The notes under the pieces were generated by a model. It made no database searches. It saw only the letters and a list, made by a program, of their open reading frames with translations, and had not been told where the DNA came from. From Oscillospiraceae bacterium (GTDB lineage: Bacteria; Bacillota; Clostridia; Oscillospirales; Ruminococcaceae), in NCBI GenBank assembly GCA_017547525.1, contig JAFYPL010000010.1, forward strand, positions 1-64,000: a stretch of 64,000 nucleotides of DNA, read 5' to 3'. A program made the translations under genes and the position numbers. Shown one piece after another: positions 34,225 through 44,711 of the stretch; the first letter of the stretch is position 1, and the number at the start of each line of letters is the position of its first letter.

Positions 34225-34662
34225 TTATTTGAATTTAAGGCTTTCGGCTACAGCCATCCGGTCACACCTTTCGTTTTCAGGGTGTCCGGCATGACCTTTT
34301 ATCCAATTGAATGTTACCTTGTGTTTTGCCAGCAGAGGTAATAGCTGTTCCCACAGGTCCACATTCAGGGCAGGTTTACCGTCAGATTTTTTCCAGCCTT
34401 TCTTTTTCCAGCCATATACCCAGCCTTTTTCTATACTGTCTACTACATACTTGGAATCACTGGTGATTATTACATTGCATTCTTCTTTCAGTGCATTCAG
34501 GCTGAACAGTACAGCACTCAGCTCCATACGATTGTTGGTAGTATGTGCTTCACCGCCGCTTAATTCTTTTTCATGGCCGTTGTATCTCAGTATAGCACCC
34601 CAGCCACCCGGGCCTGGGTTACCACTGCAAGCACCATCTGTAAAAATTTCTACGGTTTTCAT
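34225..34662 (-). CDS. rnhA: ribonuclease HI
   Basis: 145 residues. The DEDD active site is visible: D9 in [12 protein letters not shown]47 in NNRMELSA, D69 in TSDSKYV, and Asp in NERCDRMA near residue 134. [12 protein letters not shown] supplies the conserved His loop. The enzyme removes RNA from RNA-DNA hybrids. Divergent from rnjA. Confidence 0.95.
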   Translation of the reverse strand: MKTVEIFTDGACSGNPGPGGWGAILRYNGHEKELSGGEAHTTNNRMELSAVLFSLNALKEECNVIITSDSKYVVDSIEKGWVYGWKKKGWKKSDGKPALNVDLWEQLLPLLAKHKVTFNWIKGHAGHPENERCDRMAVAESLKFK

Positions 34663-34764
34663 ATATTTTTTCCTTTCATATATATGTTAGCAAAGCATAT
34701 CGCCAATGTAATTATATAATAAAAGGCTGATTATGTAAAGAATTCACAAGATTGTCCGGTGCGC

Positions 34765-34793
34765 TTGACAATGGTTGACGAAATAAGTATCAT
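34765..34793 (+). promoter_or_regulatory. promoter of the rnjA-gdpP unit
   Basis: Consensus TTGACA (34765-34770), 17-base spacer, TATCAT (34788-34793). The leader to ATG 34963 is about 160 bases. Confidence 0.7.
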
Positions 34794-34829
34794 TTAAGTA
34801 TAAGGCGAAAAATTGCCTGAGAGATCGTT

Positions 34830-34955
34830 ATTATTTTTCAGGGGTATACCCCTATTACATGAGTCCGTTACATAAAAATATTGAAAGAAAAGCAGCACCA
34901 TTTTCCAATGGTGGTATTTGGTGTATAAATTTATGCCTCTGCCTTTTCGGAAAGG
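34830..34955 (+). promoter_or_regulatory. structured rnjA leader
   Basis: The region 34663-34962 has no gene. The leader carries a GGGGTATACCCC palindrome near 34840, a hairpin CACCATT/AATGGTG (34896-34902 and 34907-34913), and CCTTT (34942-34946) pairing with AAAGG (34951-34955) around TCGG, which covers part of the SD (AAAGGAAG). Such structure could allow autoregulation by RNase J, an inference. Confidence 0.4.
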
Positions 34956-34962
34956 AAGATTA

Positions 34963-36699
34963 ATGTCGAAAAAAACAGAAAAGAACTACAGAAAGCCAAA
35001 GCACTTTGACAGAAAAAATAATGTGGTTGAAAATTCTCCTGCACCTGCTATCCGACTGATACCGCTTGGTGGTCTTAATGAAATCGGGAAAAATATGACA
35101 GTATACGAATGCATGGGCGACATGTTTATCGTTGACTGTGGTAACTCCTTCCCTGACAGCGAAATGTTTGGCGTAGACCTTGTTATTCCGGATTTTACAT
35201 TTGTTCTTGAAAATATAGATAAAATCAAAGGTATAGTTATTACTCACGGTCACGAAGACCATATAGGTTCACTGCCTTATCTGATGAAAGAAATAAAAGT
35301 GCCTATATATGCTACACTTCTGACAAAAGGTCTGATTGAAAATAAACTCAGTGAGCATTCACTGAAGAGCGTGGTTGAGATAAATGTAATAAAACCGGGC
35401 GACAGAATACAGCTGGGTTGTATGACAGTGGTACCTATCCATGTAAACCACTCTATACCTGATGCTGTTGGTCTGGCTATTGAATCACCTGCAGGTACAG
35501 TGATTACTACAGGCGACTTTAAAATAGACTATACTCCACCACAGGGTGAAACCACAGACCTGGCAACTTTCGCTGAATATGGCCGAAAGGGTGTACTGGC
35601 ATTTATGTCAGATTCTACAAACGCAGAAAGAGCAGGTTCATCAGCCAGTGAAAAAACCGTAGGCCGCAGTTTTGAACAGTTTTTTGAAAAGGCCAGCGGT
35701 AAACGTATAATCATCGCTACATTCTCATCCAATATTTACCGCATCCAGCAGATTCTGGATTTGGCGGTAAGACATAACAGAAAAGTGGCTGTATCCGGCC
35801 GCAGTATGGTGAATAACATTCAGATGGCGTTCGAACTTGGCTATCTGAAAGCACCGGAAACAATTATGATAGATGCTGACAAGGTTAAAGATTATGAACC
35901 TGGTCAGGTTGTATTGCTGACAACAGGCAGCCAGGGTGAACCATTGTCTGCACTGTCCAGAATGGCAGGCGGCACACACAGACAGTTCTCCATAGGACCT
36001 AACGACTTCATCATCATTTCTGCTACACCTATTCCTGGTAACGAAAAGATGGTTACAAAGGTTGTAAACGGCCTGCTGAAACTGGGTGCATATGTGATTT
36101 ACGAATCAATGTACGATGTTCACGTATCGGGTCACGCATGTCAGGAAGAGTTGAAACTGATGCTTAATCTGGTGAAGCCTAAGTATTTCATTCCAGTGCA
36201 CGGTGAATACAAACACCTCAAACGTCATGCTATACTGGCAGAAGGTTCAGGTGTACCGGTAGAAAATATCGTGATGGCCAATATAGGCGAAGTGTTGAGA
36301 ATAGATAATAACGGCATTACTGTTGAAGAAACTGTTACATCCGGCCAGGTACTGGTAGACGGCCTGGGGGTAGGTGATGTAGGCAGCGTTGTACTGCGTG
36401 ACCGCCGTCATCTGTCACAGGATGGTCTTGTTGTCGTTGTATTCACAGTTGATGGTGCTTCCGGCCAGCTGTTGAGTGGTCCGGATATTGTGTCACGCGG
36501 TTTTGTATATGTTAAGGAAAGCGAAGCACTTATCAGCGAAGCACGTCTGGCTGCCCGTGAGGTTATAGAAAAATATCAGGCCTACGATTATCAGGACTGG
36601 TCTGTAATAAAATCAAAAATCCGTGACCGGGTTTCATTGTCTCTCTATAAAAAGACAAAGAGAAGCCCGATGGTGCTTCCTATTGTAATGGAAGTTTAA
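34963..36699 (+). CDS. rnjA: ribonuclease J
   Basis: Metallo-beta-lactamase/beta-CASP ribonuclease with 5' exo- and endonuclease activity, part of the Bacillota mRNA decay and rRNA maturation machinery. The metal motif HGHEDH gives H95, H97, D99 and H100. 578 residues from ATG 34963, chosen because AAAGGAAG lies 6 bases upstream; TTG 34918, GTG 34921 and ATG 34933 in frame are less likely. Beta-CASP and C-terminal domains are complete (PVHGEYKHLKRH, VSGHACQEELKLM). gdpP follows 45 bases later. Confidence 0.94.
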   Translation: MSKKTEKNYRKPKHFDRKNNVVENSPAPAIRLIPLGGLNEIGKNMTVYECMGDMFIVDCGNSFPDSEMFGVDLVIPDFTFVLENIDKIKGIVITHGHEDHIGSLPYLMKEIKVPIYATLLTKGLIENKLSEHSLKSVVEINVIKPGDRIQLGCMTVVPIHVNHSIPDAVGLAIESPAGTVITTGDFKIDYTPPQGETTDLATFAEYGRKGVLAFMSDSTNAERAGSSASEKTVGRSFEQFFEKASGKRIIIATFSSNIYRIQQILDLAVRHNRKVAVSGRSMVNNIQMAFELGYLKAPETIMIDADKVKDYEPGQVVLLTTGSQGEPLSALSRMAGGTHRQFSIGPNDFIIISATPIPGNEKMVTKVVNGLLKLGAYVIYESMYDVHVSGHACQEELKLMLNLVKPKYFIPVHGEYKHLKRHAILAEGSGVPVENIVMANIGEVLRIDNNGITVEETVTSGQVLVDGLGVGDVGSVVLRDRRHLSQDGLVVVVFTVDGASGQLLSGPDIVSRGFVYVKESEALISEARLAAREVIEKYQAYDYQDWSVIKSKIRDRVSLSLYKKTKRSPMVLPIVMEV

Positions 36700-36744
36700 A
36701 ATAATATTCCCTGTATCGGGGAGTATAGAAAAACAGGTGTTTTT

Positions 36745-38691
36745 ATGAAAAATAGATTCTGGGGCACAGACCTGATGATTTTTATTCTGGTACTGGTATC
36801 TGTTGGTATGGGGGTTGCCTTTGGTTTTGCATCCCCTCCTCATATCCCGTTGGTGGCAGGATGTATACTGGTAGTAATGCTGGTAGTATTTACCAATGCC
36901 CACGCAGTGAGAAAAATTATCCGCGGTGTATTCTTTGGTTATGGTAAACACAGCGCCAGACAGCAGCTCAGTTTTGAAAATCTGTCAGTGCCTGTGGCTA
37001 TCGTAAATAAAGGCAGTATCGTATGGTACAATAACTCTTTCCGCACAGATATTCTGGGGGAAAGCGATTGCTACCTCACACCGCTGACTAAAGTGGTACC
37101 TGGTTTTAAAATCGAAGATGGCGATGTGAAAAGAGGTACAAATATCATAATAAATGGCCGTGAGTACACAGCTTTTTCATCTCTCGCATCAGAGGATGAT
37201 AACCTGTGGGTGTGCTATTTTGTGGATGATACTGAACTGAAATGGGAAGCCAGAGAATACCACATGACAAGGCCAGTTGTTATTCAGGTTATTGTTGATA
37301 CTTACGATGAAGTTCTTAAAGAACTGAAAGAAAGTAATCGTGCACAGATTATGGCACAGCTGGATAAACTGATTGAAGATGCCGCAAACGATGCCAAAGG
37401 TGTATCTACAAAAGTGGGTACTAGCCGTTATCATCTGATTATAGAGGAAAGATATTTCCCTATGTTCTACGATAACCGTTTTGAAATCCTTACAAGAGCC
37501 AGAAACATAGAAAAAGACATGGTTACATTGTCTATCGGTGTAGGCCGTGGTGGCAACGATTTCGCTGAAAACGATATGCTGGCACATCAGGCTTTGGATA
37601 TGGCGCTGGGCCGTGGTGGTGACCAGGCAGTTATCAAAAGCCAGGAAGGATATGAATTCTTTGGTGGCGTTCTGCCTAGTGTGGAAAAACGCAGTAAAGT
37701 ACGTAGCCGTATAGTGGCCAAAGCTCTGAAAGACGTTATCATGCAGTCTGAAACAGTACTGATTATGGGTCATTCCAATTCTGATCTTGACGCTATCGGT
37801 TCTGCTACAGGTGTGGCTGCAATGGTTGAAAGTTTGGGTAAAAAAGCCTATATCGTGGTACGTGATGATATTACACTGGCATACAATCTCATTGACAAAG
37901 TAAGAAAAACGGAAGGCTTTGAAGATCTGTTTATCACTCCTGAAAAAGCACATCCTTATACTATAGGCACAGGTACACTGCTGATAGTAGTAGATACCCA
38001 TACAGCCAAAATGACAGAAAATGCCGACATTGTTACAAAATGCAGCAAAAAAGTGGTTATTGACCACCATAGACGTATGGTAGGTTATATCAGCGATACA
38101 GTTGTTTCTTATCATGAACCATATGCTTCATCCACATCTGAGCTGGTATGTGAACTCATACCTTACATAACACCTGCAGATTACAAACTGCCACAGGTGG
38201 TGGCAGAGGCTATGCTGGCTGGTATCATGCTGGATACAAGAAATTTTGCTGAAAAAGCCGGTGTACGTACATTTGAGGCTGCTGCATGGTTACGCAGACA
38301 GGGTGCAATATCCACCGAAGTGCTTAAAATGTTCAATGTACCTAAAGATGTTTACAAAGCAAAAAGTAATCTTGTAAACGATGCGTTCATCTACAAAGAT
38401 GTGGCGGTTTCATTGGCCGAAAACATGACCAGTGATCTTTATGTTGCTGTGCCACAAGCTGCCAATGACCTGCTGACACTGGATGGTGTACTGGCTTCAG
38501 TGGTTGCAGTTAAATTTGAAGACAAAATCAGTATTTCTGCCCGCAGTCTCGGTGAAATTAATGTACAGGTTCTTATGGAACACCTTGGCGGTGGCGGCCA
38601 CCTGACAATGGCGGGCGCACAGCTGCGTGACTGTACACTGGAAGAAGCCGGTGAAAAAATCAAAGATAGCATAGACAATTACAGAAAATAA
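36745..38691 (+). CDS. gdpP: cyclic-di-AMP phosphodiesterase GdpP
   Basis: 648 residues: two N-terminal membrane segments (about 8-50), a degenerate PAS region, a degenerate GGDEF domain (about 170-300) and DHH/DHHA1 domains. MGHSNSDLDAIGSA, VVDTHTAK and VIDHHRRM hold the Mn2+ ligands and DHH motif, and GGGGHLTMAGAQ is the DHHA1 signature. The enzyme cleaves c-di-AMP and thus affects wall and potassium homeostasis. It is located between rnjA and rplI, the usual Bacillota arrangement. Confidence 0.94.
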   Translation: MKNRFWGTDLMIFILVLVSVGMGVAFGFASPPHIPLVAGCILVVMLVVFTNAHAVRKIIRGVFFGYGKHSARQQLSFENLSVPVAIVNKGSIVWYNNSFRTDILGESDCYLTPLTKVVPGFKIEDGDVKRGTNIIINGREYTAFSSLASEDDNLWVCYFVDDTELKWEAREYHMTRPVVIQVIVDTYDEVLKELKESNRAQIMAQLDKLIEDAANDAKGVSTKVGTSRYHLIIEERYFPMFYDNRFEILTRARNIEKDMVTLSIGVGRGGNDFAENDMLAHQALDMALGRGGDQAVIKSQEGYEFFGGVLPSVEKRSKVRSRIVAKALKDVIMQSETVLIMGHSNSDLDAIGSATGVAAMVESLGKKAYIVVRDDITLAYNLIDKVRKTEGFEDLFITPEKAHPYTIGTGTLLIVVDTHTAKMTENADIVTKCSKKVVIDHHRRMVGYISDTVVSYHEPYASSTSELVCELIPYITPADYKLPQVVAEAMLAGIMLDTRNFAEKAGVRTFEAAAWLRRQGAISTEVLKMFNVPKDVYKAKSNLVNDAFIYKDVAVSLAENMTSDLYVAVPQAANDLLTLDGVLASVVAVKFEDKISISARSLGEINVQVLMEHLGGGGHLTMAGAQLRDCTLEEAGEKIKDSIDNYRK

Positions 38692-38737
38692 TTGTACAAT
38701 GTAAAGATAAGATTTATAGATAGAGGAGAATAACACA

Positions 38738-39178
38738 ATGAAAGTTTTACTTTTACAGGATGTTAAAGATATAGGCAAAAAAGATACTGTTGTTTCAGTA
38801 TCTGATGGCTATGCAAGAAACTACCTTTTCCCAAGAAAACTGGCAAAAGAAGCTACAGCCTCAGTTATGGCTGATGTAAAAACAAAAGAAAGCGCTAAAG
38901 CCCACCACAAACGGGAAGAAATCAAAGCTGCCAACGAACTGAAAGCCAAACTGGATGGTAAAGAAGTAACCATTAAAGCAAAAGCAGGCAAAGAAGGCAA
39001 ACTGTTTGGCGCTGTTACTACAAAAGATGTTTCTGTTGCTATCAAAGATCAGCTGAAACTGGACATTGATAAAAAGAAACTGGTTATGAAGGATATCAAA
39101 ACTTTCTCCAGAGTAGAATGCGAAGTTAAGGTATATCCTGAAATTCAGGCAAAAATCACAGTAAACGTGGTTGAATAA
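38738..39178 (+). CDS. rplI: 50S ribosomal protein L9
   Basis: 146 residues. [32 protein letters not shown] is the conserved N-domain of L9, and the C-domain has the [10 protein letters not shown] motif. AGAGGAG lies 10 bases upstream. A bidirectional-looking terminator follows. Confidence 0.97.
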   Translation: MKVLLLQDVKDIGKKDTVVSVSDGYARNYLFPRKLAKEATASVMADVKTKESAKAHHKREEIKAANELKAKLDGKEVTIKAKAGKEGKLFGAVTTKDVSVAIKDQLKLDIDKKKLVMKDIKTFSRVECEVKVYPEIQAKITVNVVE

Positions 39179-39189
39179 TAAAACATATA

Positions 39190-39220
39190 AAACCACCTTG
39201 CCATGGCAGGGTGGTTTTTA
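39190..39220 (+). terminator. terminator after rplI
   Basis: AAACCACCTTGCC (39190-39202) pairs with GGCAGGGTGGTTT (39205-39217), with one G-T pair, then TT. Confidence 0.9.
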
Positions 39221-39277
39221 TTATTCGTACAATGTTAAAAATTTATTATTTAAATTGATTTATGGCAGTCCATACTG

Positions 39278-39306
39278 GTGACAATAAGTTGGCAATATGC
39301 TATAAT
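39278..39306 (+). promoter_or_regulatory. promoter of dnaB operon
   Basis: GTGACA (39278-39283), 17-base spacer, perfect TATAAT (39301-39306), about 40 bases before dnaB. Confidence 0.7.
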
Positions 39307-39344
39307 ATAAAATACTCATAAAAACGAAAGAAGAGGAATAAACT

Positions 39345-40727
39345 ATGGACCAGCTTTCAGTTGCTCTGGAGGGAATGGGAATAAACCAGCCCTTCTCCAT
39401 AGAAGCTGAACAGGCTGTTCTCGGTGCCGCCATAATAGACCCTGAACTGGTGTCTGCAATTATGGAGCAGGTGAGAAGTGAATACTTCTATGTACGCCAG
39501 AACAGACTTATTTTCAATGAAATACATACTCTTTTTATGGCTAATACACCGTCCGATATAGTGACGGTTGTTAATGCTGTTGTTTCAGCAAAAATATTTG
39601 CTGATGAAAACGAAGCAAAAGTTTACCTCATGCAGTTGGCTGATACAGTACCTAGCCTTTCCAATGTACTGTATTATGCAAAAATACTTAAAGACAAGTA
39701 CAACATAAGAACCCTTCTGGAAACTGCAGGAGAAATTATACGCCAGACACAGGAATCAGATGATGCTGATTTACTGCTGGAAAGCGCAGAACAGAAAATT
39801 TACGCACTGCGTCAGGGCAAGGACACACAGAGTCTGAAGCATATTTCTGATGCAGCGGCAAAAACTTTTGACCGTCTGCGTAAAATGAGCGGTAAAGATA
39901 AAGAAAAATATCAGGGCATACCTACAGGCTTCCGATTCCTTGATGATAAGCTGGGCAAAATGGGCCGCAGTGACCTTGTGGTACTGGCTGCCCGTCCAGG
40001 TATGGGTAAAACATCATTTGCACTGAATATTGCTACAAATGTGGCATCACAGCAGAAACTTCCTGTAGCTATCTTCTCTCTGGAAATGTCCAGCGAACAG
40101 CTGCATGAAAGAATCCTGTCTTCTCAGGCAGGTATCAGCAGCCATGACCTGCGTACAGGTGATATTCAGCCGGTACAGTGGGATATGATTTCCAATGCTA
40201 TCGGTCAGATTGCAGAATACCCTATCTATACAGATGACACACCTAACATTACTGTAAGTGATATGAAGGCGAAAATCCGCCGCATTAACCAGAATCCTGA
40301 GACAGACAATATAGGCGTGGTAATTGTGGACTATATTCAGCTGATGAGCACAGGTAAACGCAGTGATAACCGTGTACAGGAAATCAGTGAAATTACACGT
40401 AATCTGAAAATTATGGCGAAAGAGCTGGACGTGCCTATTATAGCTCTGTCACAGCTGTCCCGTTCTGCTGAAAAAGGCAGCGGCCGCGACGGCAGACCAC
40501 AGCTGTCTGACCTGCGTGACTCCGGTTCTATCGAACAGGATGCTGACGTAGTACTGTTTCTGTATCGTGATGCATATTACAATAAAAATGAAGATGCAGA
40601 CCAGACCATGGCAGAATGTATCATAGCCAAAAACCGTCATGGTGAAAGCGGCACTATACCTCTCAGCTGGGACGGTGCACATACAAGATTCTACGATGTG
40701 GACTTTACACACAATGATGATTACTAA
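39345..40727 (+). CDS. dnaB: replicative DNA helicase DnaB
   Basis: 460 residues with an N-terminal helical domain (FSIEAEQAVLGAAIIDPEL) and a RecA-like C-domain with Walker A ARPGMGKTS (about 214-222) and IGVVIVDYIQLM as Walker B. No intein insertion is present. AAGAGGAA precedes the start. tilS overlaps its end by about 11 bases. Confidence 0.96.
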   Translation: MDQLSVALEGMGINQPFSIEAEQAVLGAAIIDPELVSAIMEQVRSEYFYVRQNRLIFNEIHTLFMANTPSDIVTVVNAVVSAKIFADENEAKVYLMQLADTVPSLSNVLYYAKILKDKYNIRTLLETAGEIIRQTQESDDADLLLESAEQKIYALRQGKDTQSLKHISDAAAKTFDRLRKMSGKDKEKYQGIPTGFRFLDDKLGKMGRSDLVVLAARPGMGKTSFALNIATNVASQQKLPVAIFSLEMSSEQLHERILSSQAGISSHDLRTGDIQPVQWDMISNAIGQIAEYPIYTDDTPNITVSDMKAKIRRINQNPETDNIGVVIVDYIQLMSTGKRSDNRVQEISEITRNLKIMAKELDVPIIALSQLSRSAEKGSGRDGRPQLSDLRDSGSIEQDADVVLFLYRDAYYNKNEDADQTMAECIIAKNRHGESGTIPLSWDGAHTRFYDVDFTHNDDY

Positions 40728-42066
40728 AATTTGCAATACAATACAACAATATAATATGATACACACAGGTGATACGGTGGCTGTATGTCTGTCCGGTGGG
40801 GCAGACAGCATGGCACTGTTTCACTTTTTGTGTTCTCACAGGGAATATTACGGGATAAAACTGTATGCTTTACATGTAAACCATGGCCTGCGCAGCGAAA
40901 GTGATGAAGAAGAAAAGTTTGTAGAGGGCTATTGTCAGGACATGGGTGTTGAGTGTGTAACTACCCATCTGGATATGAACAATAACGAAAAACCACAGGG
41001 AATGTCCACAGAAACATGGGCACGTAATCTGCGTTATGACTTTTTCTTCACACAGGCAAAAAAGTATGGTGCTGTATTGGCTACGGCTCATACATCATCT
41101 GACCGTGCAGAAACAGTGCTGTTCAATATTACCCGCGGAGCTTCACTGAAAGGAGCTACAGGTATACCACCTGTGCGTGATGGAATTATACGCCCGCTGA
41201 TTGATTGTACCCGAAAAGAAATAGAAGATTACTGCCGGGAAAATCAGATACCTTTTGTGAATGACGCTACCAATTTTCAGGATATCTATTCCAGAAATAA
41301 AATCAGGCTGAATGTTATTCCACAGCTGAAATCAATAAACCCGGGTTTTGAGAAAAATATAGGCGACTTTGCAAAAGAAAATCTGGAAATATACACACTT
41401 TTATCGCAACTGAGTGATAATCTTTACAGAAGAAGCATAGGATTTAACGGACTTGATGTAAATATGCTGAAGTCTGAACATCCTGCTGTGGTAAAAAATC
41501 TTATCCGAAATCAGCTGGATAAACTGGGCTGCCTTTCCAGAGAAAACATCTATCGGGTATATGATGCCCTGGGAAAAGAAACATTCAAACAGCAGTTATC
41601 ACAGGATACTTTCTGCCGGATAAAAAATGGCAGACTGTATTTTTACACACCGGAAAAGGCAAATCCAACACCGGTTTACGATGAAATTCATATTTTACCA
41701 GATACAATAGTGAGTTTTGCTGACTCCAGCTATGAAATAAAGCTGGTTTCACAGGTAGAATTCAAAAAAATCAAAGAAAATGACAAAAACTATTTAACAT
41801 ATCGGGTAAATTATGATAAAATAAATGGTATACTTAAACTGAGAGCCAGAAAAACCGGAGACAAATTTACTTTTTATAACAGGAAAGTGACCAAATCTCT
41901 GAAGAAAATCTTTACAGAGGACAAGCTGCCACGGCAAATACGACGGAAAATGGCTGTGCTGACCGATGATAATGATGGTGTTATATGGCTCAGTGACTAT
42001 GGTACAAACCGGCCTTTTGTACCAGATTCACGTACGGAAAAAGTATTGATTATTAAAGAGATTTAA
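40717..42066 (+). CDS. tilS: tRNA(Ile)-lysidine synthase
   Basis: Modifies C34 of tRNA-Ile(CAU) to lysidine using lysine and ATP. The PP-loop LSGGADS lies at 25-31, followed by LHVNHGLR and TAHTSSDRAETVLFN, all standard. The C-terminal TilS domain (GILKLRARKTGDKFTFYN, KKIFTEDKLP) is complete. The start is uncertain: ATG 40717 or 40714 overlaps dnaB by 11-14 bases and fits the family N-terminus; no clear SD, so translational coupling is likely. It precedes hpt as in many Bacillota. Confidence 0.93.
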   Translation: MITKICNTIQQYNMIHTGDTVAVCLSGGADSMALFHFLCSHREYYGIKLYALHVNHGLRSESDEEEKFVEGYCQDMGVECVTTHLDMNNNEKPQGMSTETWARNLRYDFFFTQAKKYGAVLATAHTSSDRAETVLFNITRGASLKGATGIPPVRDGIIRPLIDCTRKEIEDYCRENQIPFVNDATNFQDIYSRNKIRLNVIPQLKSINPGFEKNIGDFAKENLEIYTLLSQLSDNLYRRSIGFNGLDVNMLKSEHPAVVKNLIRNQLDKLGCLSRENIYRVYDALGKETFKQQLSQDTFCRIKNGRLYFYTPEKANPTPVYDEIHILPDTIVSFADSSYEIKLVSQVEFKKIKENDKNYLTYRVNYDKINGILKLRARKTGDKFTFYNRKVTKSLKKIFTEDKLPRQIRRKMAVLTDDNDGVIWLSDYGTNRPFVPDSRTEKVLIIKEI

Positions 42067-42085
42067 ATGTACTCGGAGGATTATT

Positions 42086-42625
42086 ATGAAAAACGACATC
42101 AGAGAAGTTATTCTCAGCGAAGCAGAACTGAAAGAAATTGTAACTGAACTGGGTAAAAAAATCACAGAAGATTACAAAGACAAAAACCTGTTTCTTGTTA
42201 CAGTTCTTAAAGGTGCAGTAGTATTTATGACTGACCTTATGAGAGCTATCGACAAACCATGTGAAACAGAATTTATGGTTATTTCTTCTTACGGCGCAAG
42301 CACTCATTCTTCCGGCAATGTAAAAATTGTTAAGGATATTGATGTTCCGCTGGATGATAAAGACGTTCTGGTTGTTGAAGACATTCTGGATACAGGTCTC
42401 ACACTCAGCTTCCTCGTTGATCTGCTGAAAAACCGCAACCCAAAAAGCCTTGCTATCTGCACACTGCTGGATAAACCAAGCCGCCGTGTGAAAGAAATCA
42501 GCGCTGACTATGTGGGCCGCGAAATTCCTGATGAATTCGTTGTAGGTTATGGTCTGGACTACGATGAAAAATATCGTAACCTGCCATATATCGGCGTACT
42601 GAAACCTGAGGTTTATGCAAAATAA
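42086..42625 (+). CDS. hpt: hypoxanthine phosphoribosyltransferase
   Basis: 179 residues. The PRPP motif VLVVEDILDTGLT lies at about 94-106, flanked by LKGAVVFMTDLMRAI and VGYGLDYDEKYRNLPYIG, which are Hpt signatures. It salvages hypoxanthine and guanine. CGGAGGA precedes the ATG. In the dnaB-tilS-hpt-ftsH cluster. Confidence 0.95.
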   Translation: MKNDIREVILSEAELKEIVTELGKKITEDYKDKNLFLVTVLKGAVVFMTDLMRAIDKPCETEFMVISSYGASTHSSGNVKIVKDIDVPLDDKDVLVVEDILDTGLTLSFLVDLLKNRNPKSLAICTLLDKPSRRVKEISADYVGREIPDEFVVGYGLDYDEKYRNLPYIGVLKPEVYAK

Positions 42626-42657
42626 TCCTTAAAAATAAATAGAAGGAGGACCAGTTT

Positions 42658-44547
42658 TTGGTCAAACAGAGAAACAGAAGAGGCGCGTCACTGCGGAGTC
42701 TGCTTTTAATGTTGCTGCTGATGGCAATTATGCTGAACAGACCATCCAATTACACTGATATGAAAACTAGTGAAATTATCGGACTGTTCCAGGATCACAA
42801 AGTTGAATCCTATACACTGAACCTGGGCAATGGCAATGTGGAAATCCAGACAAAAGACAGTGAAGATGCCATCATTTACAAAGTGCCTGACGTAGGCTAC
42901 TTTGTGCAGAAAATCGATCCTTACGTAGAAGAATACAACAGTAAACATCCAACAGCTCCTATGGAGTATGACTGGATTACACCTGTTACTTTCCCAGCGT
43001 GGGTGAATGCTATTCCTTACGGTATTACCATCCTTGGTATGTTGTTCCTGCTGTACTTCCTGTATAATCAGGGTGGTGCCAAAGGCGGTATGTCTGTAGG
43101 TAAAGCAAAAACAAAAGATATCACAGACCTGAAAGTGCGTAAAACTTTTGCGGACGTTGCAGGTGCTGATGAAGAAAAAGAAGAATTGGTTGAAATTGTA
43201 GAATTCCTGAAAAACCCGGGTAAATTCAATTCCCTGGGTGCCAGAATTCCTAAGGGCGTACTGCTGGTAGGCCCTCCAGGTACCGGTAAAACTCTGCTGG
43301 CTAAGGCTACTGCAGGCGAAGCAGGTGTACCATTCTTCTCCATTTCCGGTTCTGACTTTATCGAACTTTATGTTGGTGTAGGTGCATCCCGTGTGCGTGA
43401 CCTTTTTGAAAAAGCAAAGAAAAGTTCACCAGCTATCATCTTCATCGATGAAATTGACGCTGTAGGCCGCCAGAGAGGTGCTGGTCTGGGCGGTGGTCAG
43501 GACGAAAGAGAACAGACTCTCAACCAGCTGCTGGTAGAAATGGACGGTTTCGGTGTAAACGAAGGCGTTATCGTTATGGCAGCTACAAACCGTGCTGACA
43601 TTCTGGACAAAGCACTGCTGAGAGCAGGTCGTTTTGACAGACAGATTTATGTAGGCGTACCGGACATCAAAGGCCGTGAAGAAGTACTGGCTGTTCATTT
43701 CAAAGGCAAGCCAATCGGTCCGGATATTGACCTGAAAACCATTGCAAAGCAAACACCGGGCTTTACAGGGGCTGACCTTGAAAACCTGGTAAACGAAGCA
43801 GCTCTTATGGCTGCTAAAAAAGGTAAAAAAGCAATCACTCAGGTAGAAATTGAAGCAGCTACTATCAAAGTTATTGCAGGTCCTGAAAAGAAATCACGTG
43901 TTGTGACACCACAGGAAAAGAAACTGGTTTCCTATCATGAAGCAGGTCATGCACTGGCACATTACTTCTGCCAGACAGCAAACCCTGTGCAGGAAATTTC
44001 CATTATTCCTCGTGGCATGGCAGGCGGCTACACACTGTCACTGCCTGAAAATGATTCCAACTACCGCACAAAAACACAGATGAGCGAAGAAATCGTAACT
44101 CTGCTGGGCGGTCGTTGTGCGGAACAGCTGATTCTGGAAGATATCTCCACAGGCGCATCTAATGACCTGGAAAGAGTTACAGCTATTGCCAAGGCTATGG
44201 TTACACGTTATGGCTTCTCTGAAAAACTGGGTAATGTTGTTTACGGTGGTGCACCTGAACAGACATTCCTTGGCCGTGACTACACACAGGGCAGAGGCTA
44301 TTCTGAAGCAGTTGCAAACGATATTGACGTAGAAATCCGTGCTATAGTTGATGCAGGTTACCAGAAATGTATGGATATTCTCCGTGCGAACGAAGAAAAA
44401 CTGCATATCGTAGCAAAAGAGCTGATTGAAAAAGAAAAAATCAGCGGTGAACGATTTAAAGAACTGATGTCATCTGATTATGGCAAAGAATCTGTTGCTG
44501 AAGAACCAGTACAGGAAACACAGCCAGAATCCACAGAAGAAATTTAA
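42658..44547 (+). CDS. ftsH: ATP-dependent zinc metalloprotease FtsH
   Basis: Membrane AAA+ protease for quality control. TTG start with AAGGAGGA 8 bases upstream. Two membrane segments (about 12-25 and 118-138) bracket a short extracytoplasmic loop; Walker A is GPPGTGKT (205-212), SRH is near [18 protein letters not shown], and HEAGH (427-431) binds zinc. The tail is acidic. 629 residues, normal length. Confidence 0.96.
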   Translation: MVKQRNRRGASLRSLLLMLLLMAIMLNRPSNYTDMKTSEIIGLFQDHKVESYTLNLGNGNVEIQTKDSEDAIIYKVPDVGYFVQKIDPYVEEYNSKHPTAPMEYDWITPVTFPAWVNAIPYGITILGMLFLLYFLYNQGGAKGGMSVGKAKTKDITDLKVRKTFADVAGADEEKEELVEIVEFLKNPGKFNSLGARIPKGVLLVGPPGTGKTLLAKATAGEAGVPFFSISGSDFIELYVGVGASRVRDLFEKAKKSSPAIIFIDEIDAVGRQRGAGLGGGQDEREQTLNQLLVEMDGFGVNEGVIVMAATNRADILDKALLRAGRFDRQIYVGVPDIKGREEVLAVHFKGKPIGPDIDLKTIAKQTPGFTGADLENLVNEAALMAAKKGKKAITQVEIEAATIKVIAGPEKKSRVVTPQEKKLVSYHEAGHALAHYFCQTANPVQEISIIPRGMAGGYTLSLPENDSNYRTKTQMSEEIVTLLGGRCAEQLILEDISTGASNDLERVTAIAKAMVTRYGFSEKLGNVVYGGAPEQTFLGRDYTQGRGYSEAVANDIDVEIRAIVDAGYQKCMDILRANEEKLHIVAKELIEKEKISGERFKELMSSDYGKESVAEEPVQETQPESTEEI

Positions 44548-44554
44548 TTATCTA

Positions 44555-44586
44555 CAGAGCAGGGGTTACACCCTGCTCTGTTTATA
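44555..44586 (+). terminator. terminator of the ftsH cluster
   Basis: CAGAGCAGGG (44555-44564) pairs perfectly with CCCTGCTCTG (44571-44580); only TTTATATA follows, so it may be moderately efficient. Confidence 0.75.
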
Positions 44587-44611
44587 TAACGGGCATTATG
44601 ACTATAATCTC

Positions 44612-44641
44612 TTGACAGATACAGCTTTTTTATAATAAGAT
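44612..44641 (+). promoter_or_regulatory. promoter of the topoisomerase pair
   Basis: Consensus TTGACA (44612-44617), 18-base spacer, TAAGAT (44636-44641). Confidence 0.6.
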
Positions 44642-44711
44642 AATTATTCAAGGGTAAAACCTGATTATGTAATCAATTATATGTATATATAAATTTTATT
44701 GGAGATTTTTA

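Noticed and set aside
34800..34830. CTGAGA-like sequence in the rnjA leader as a TPP riboswitch
   Set aside because: The second conserved TPP segment (ACCTGA and neighbours) is missing and rnjA is not a thiamine gene.
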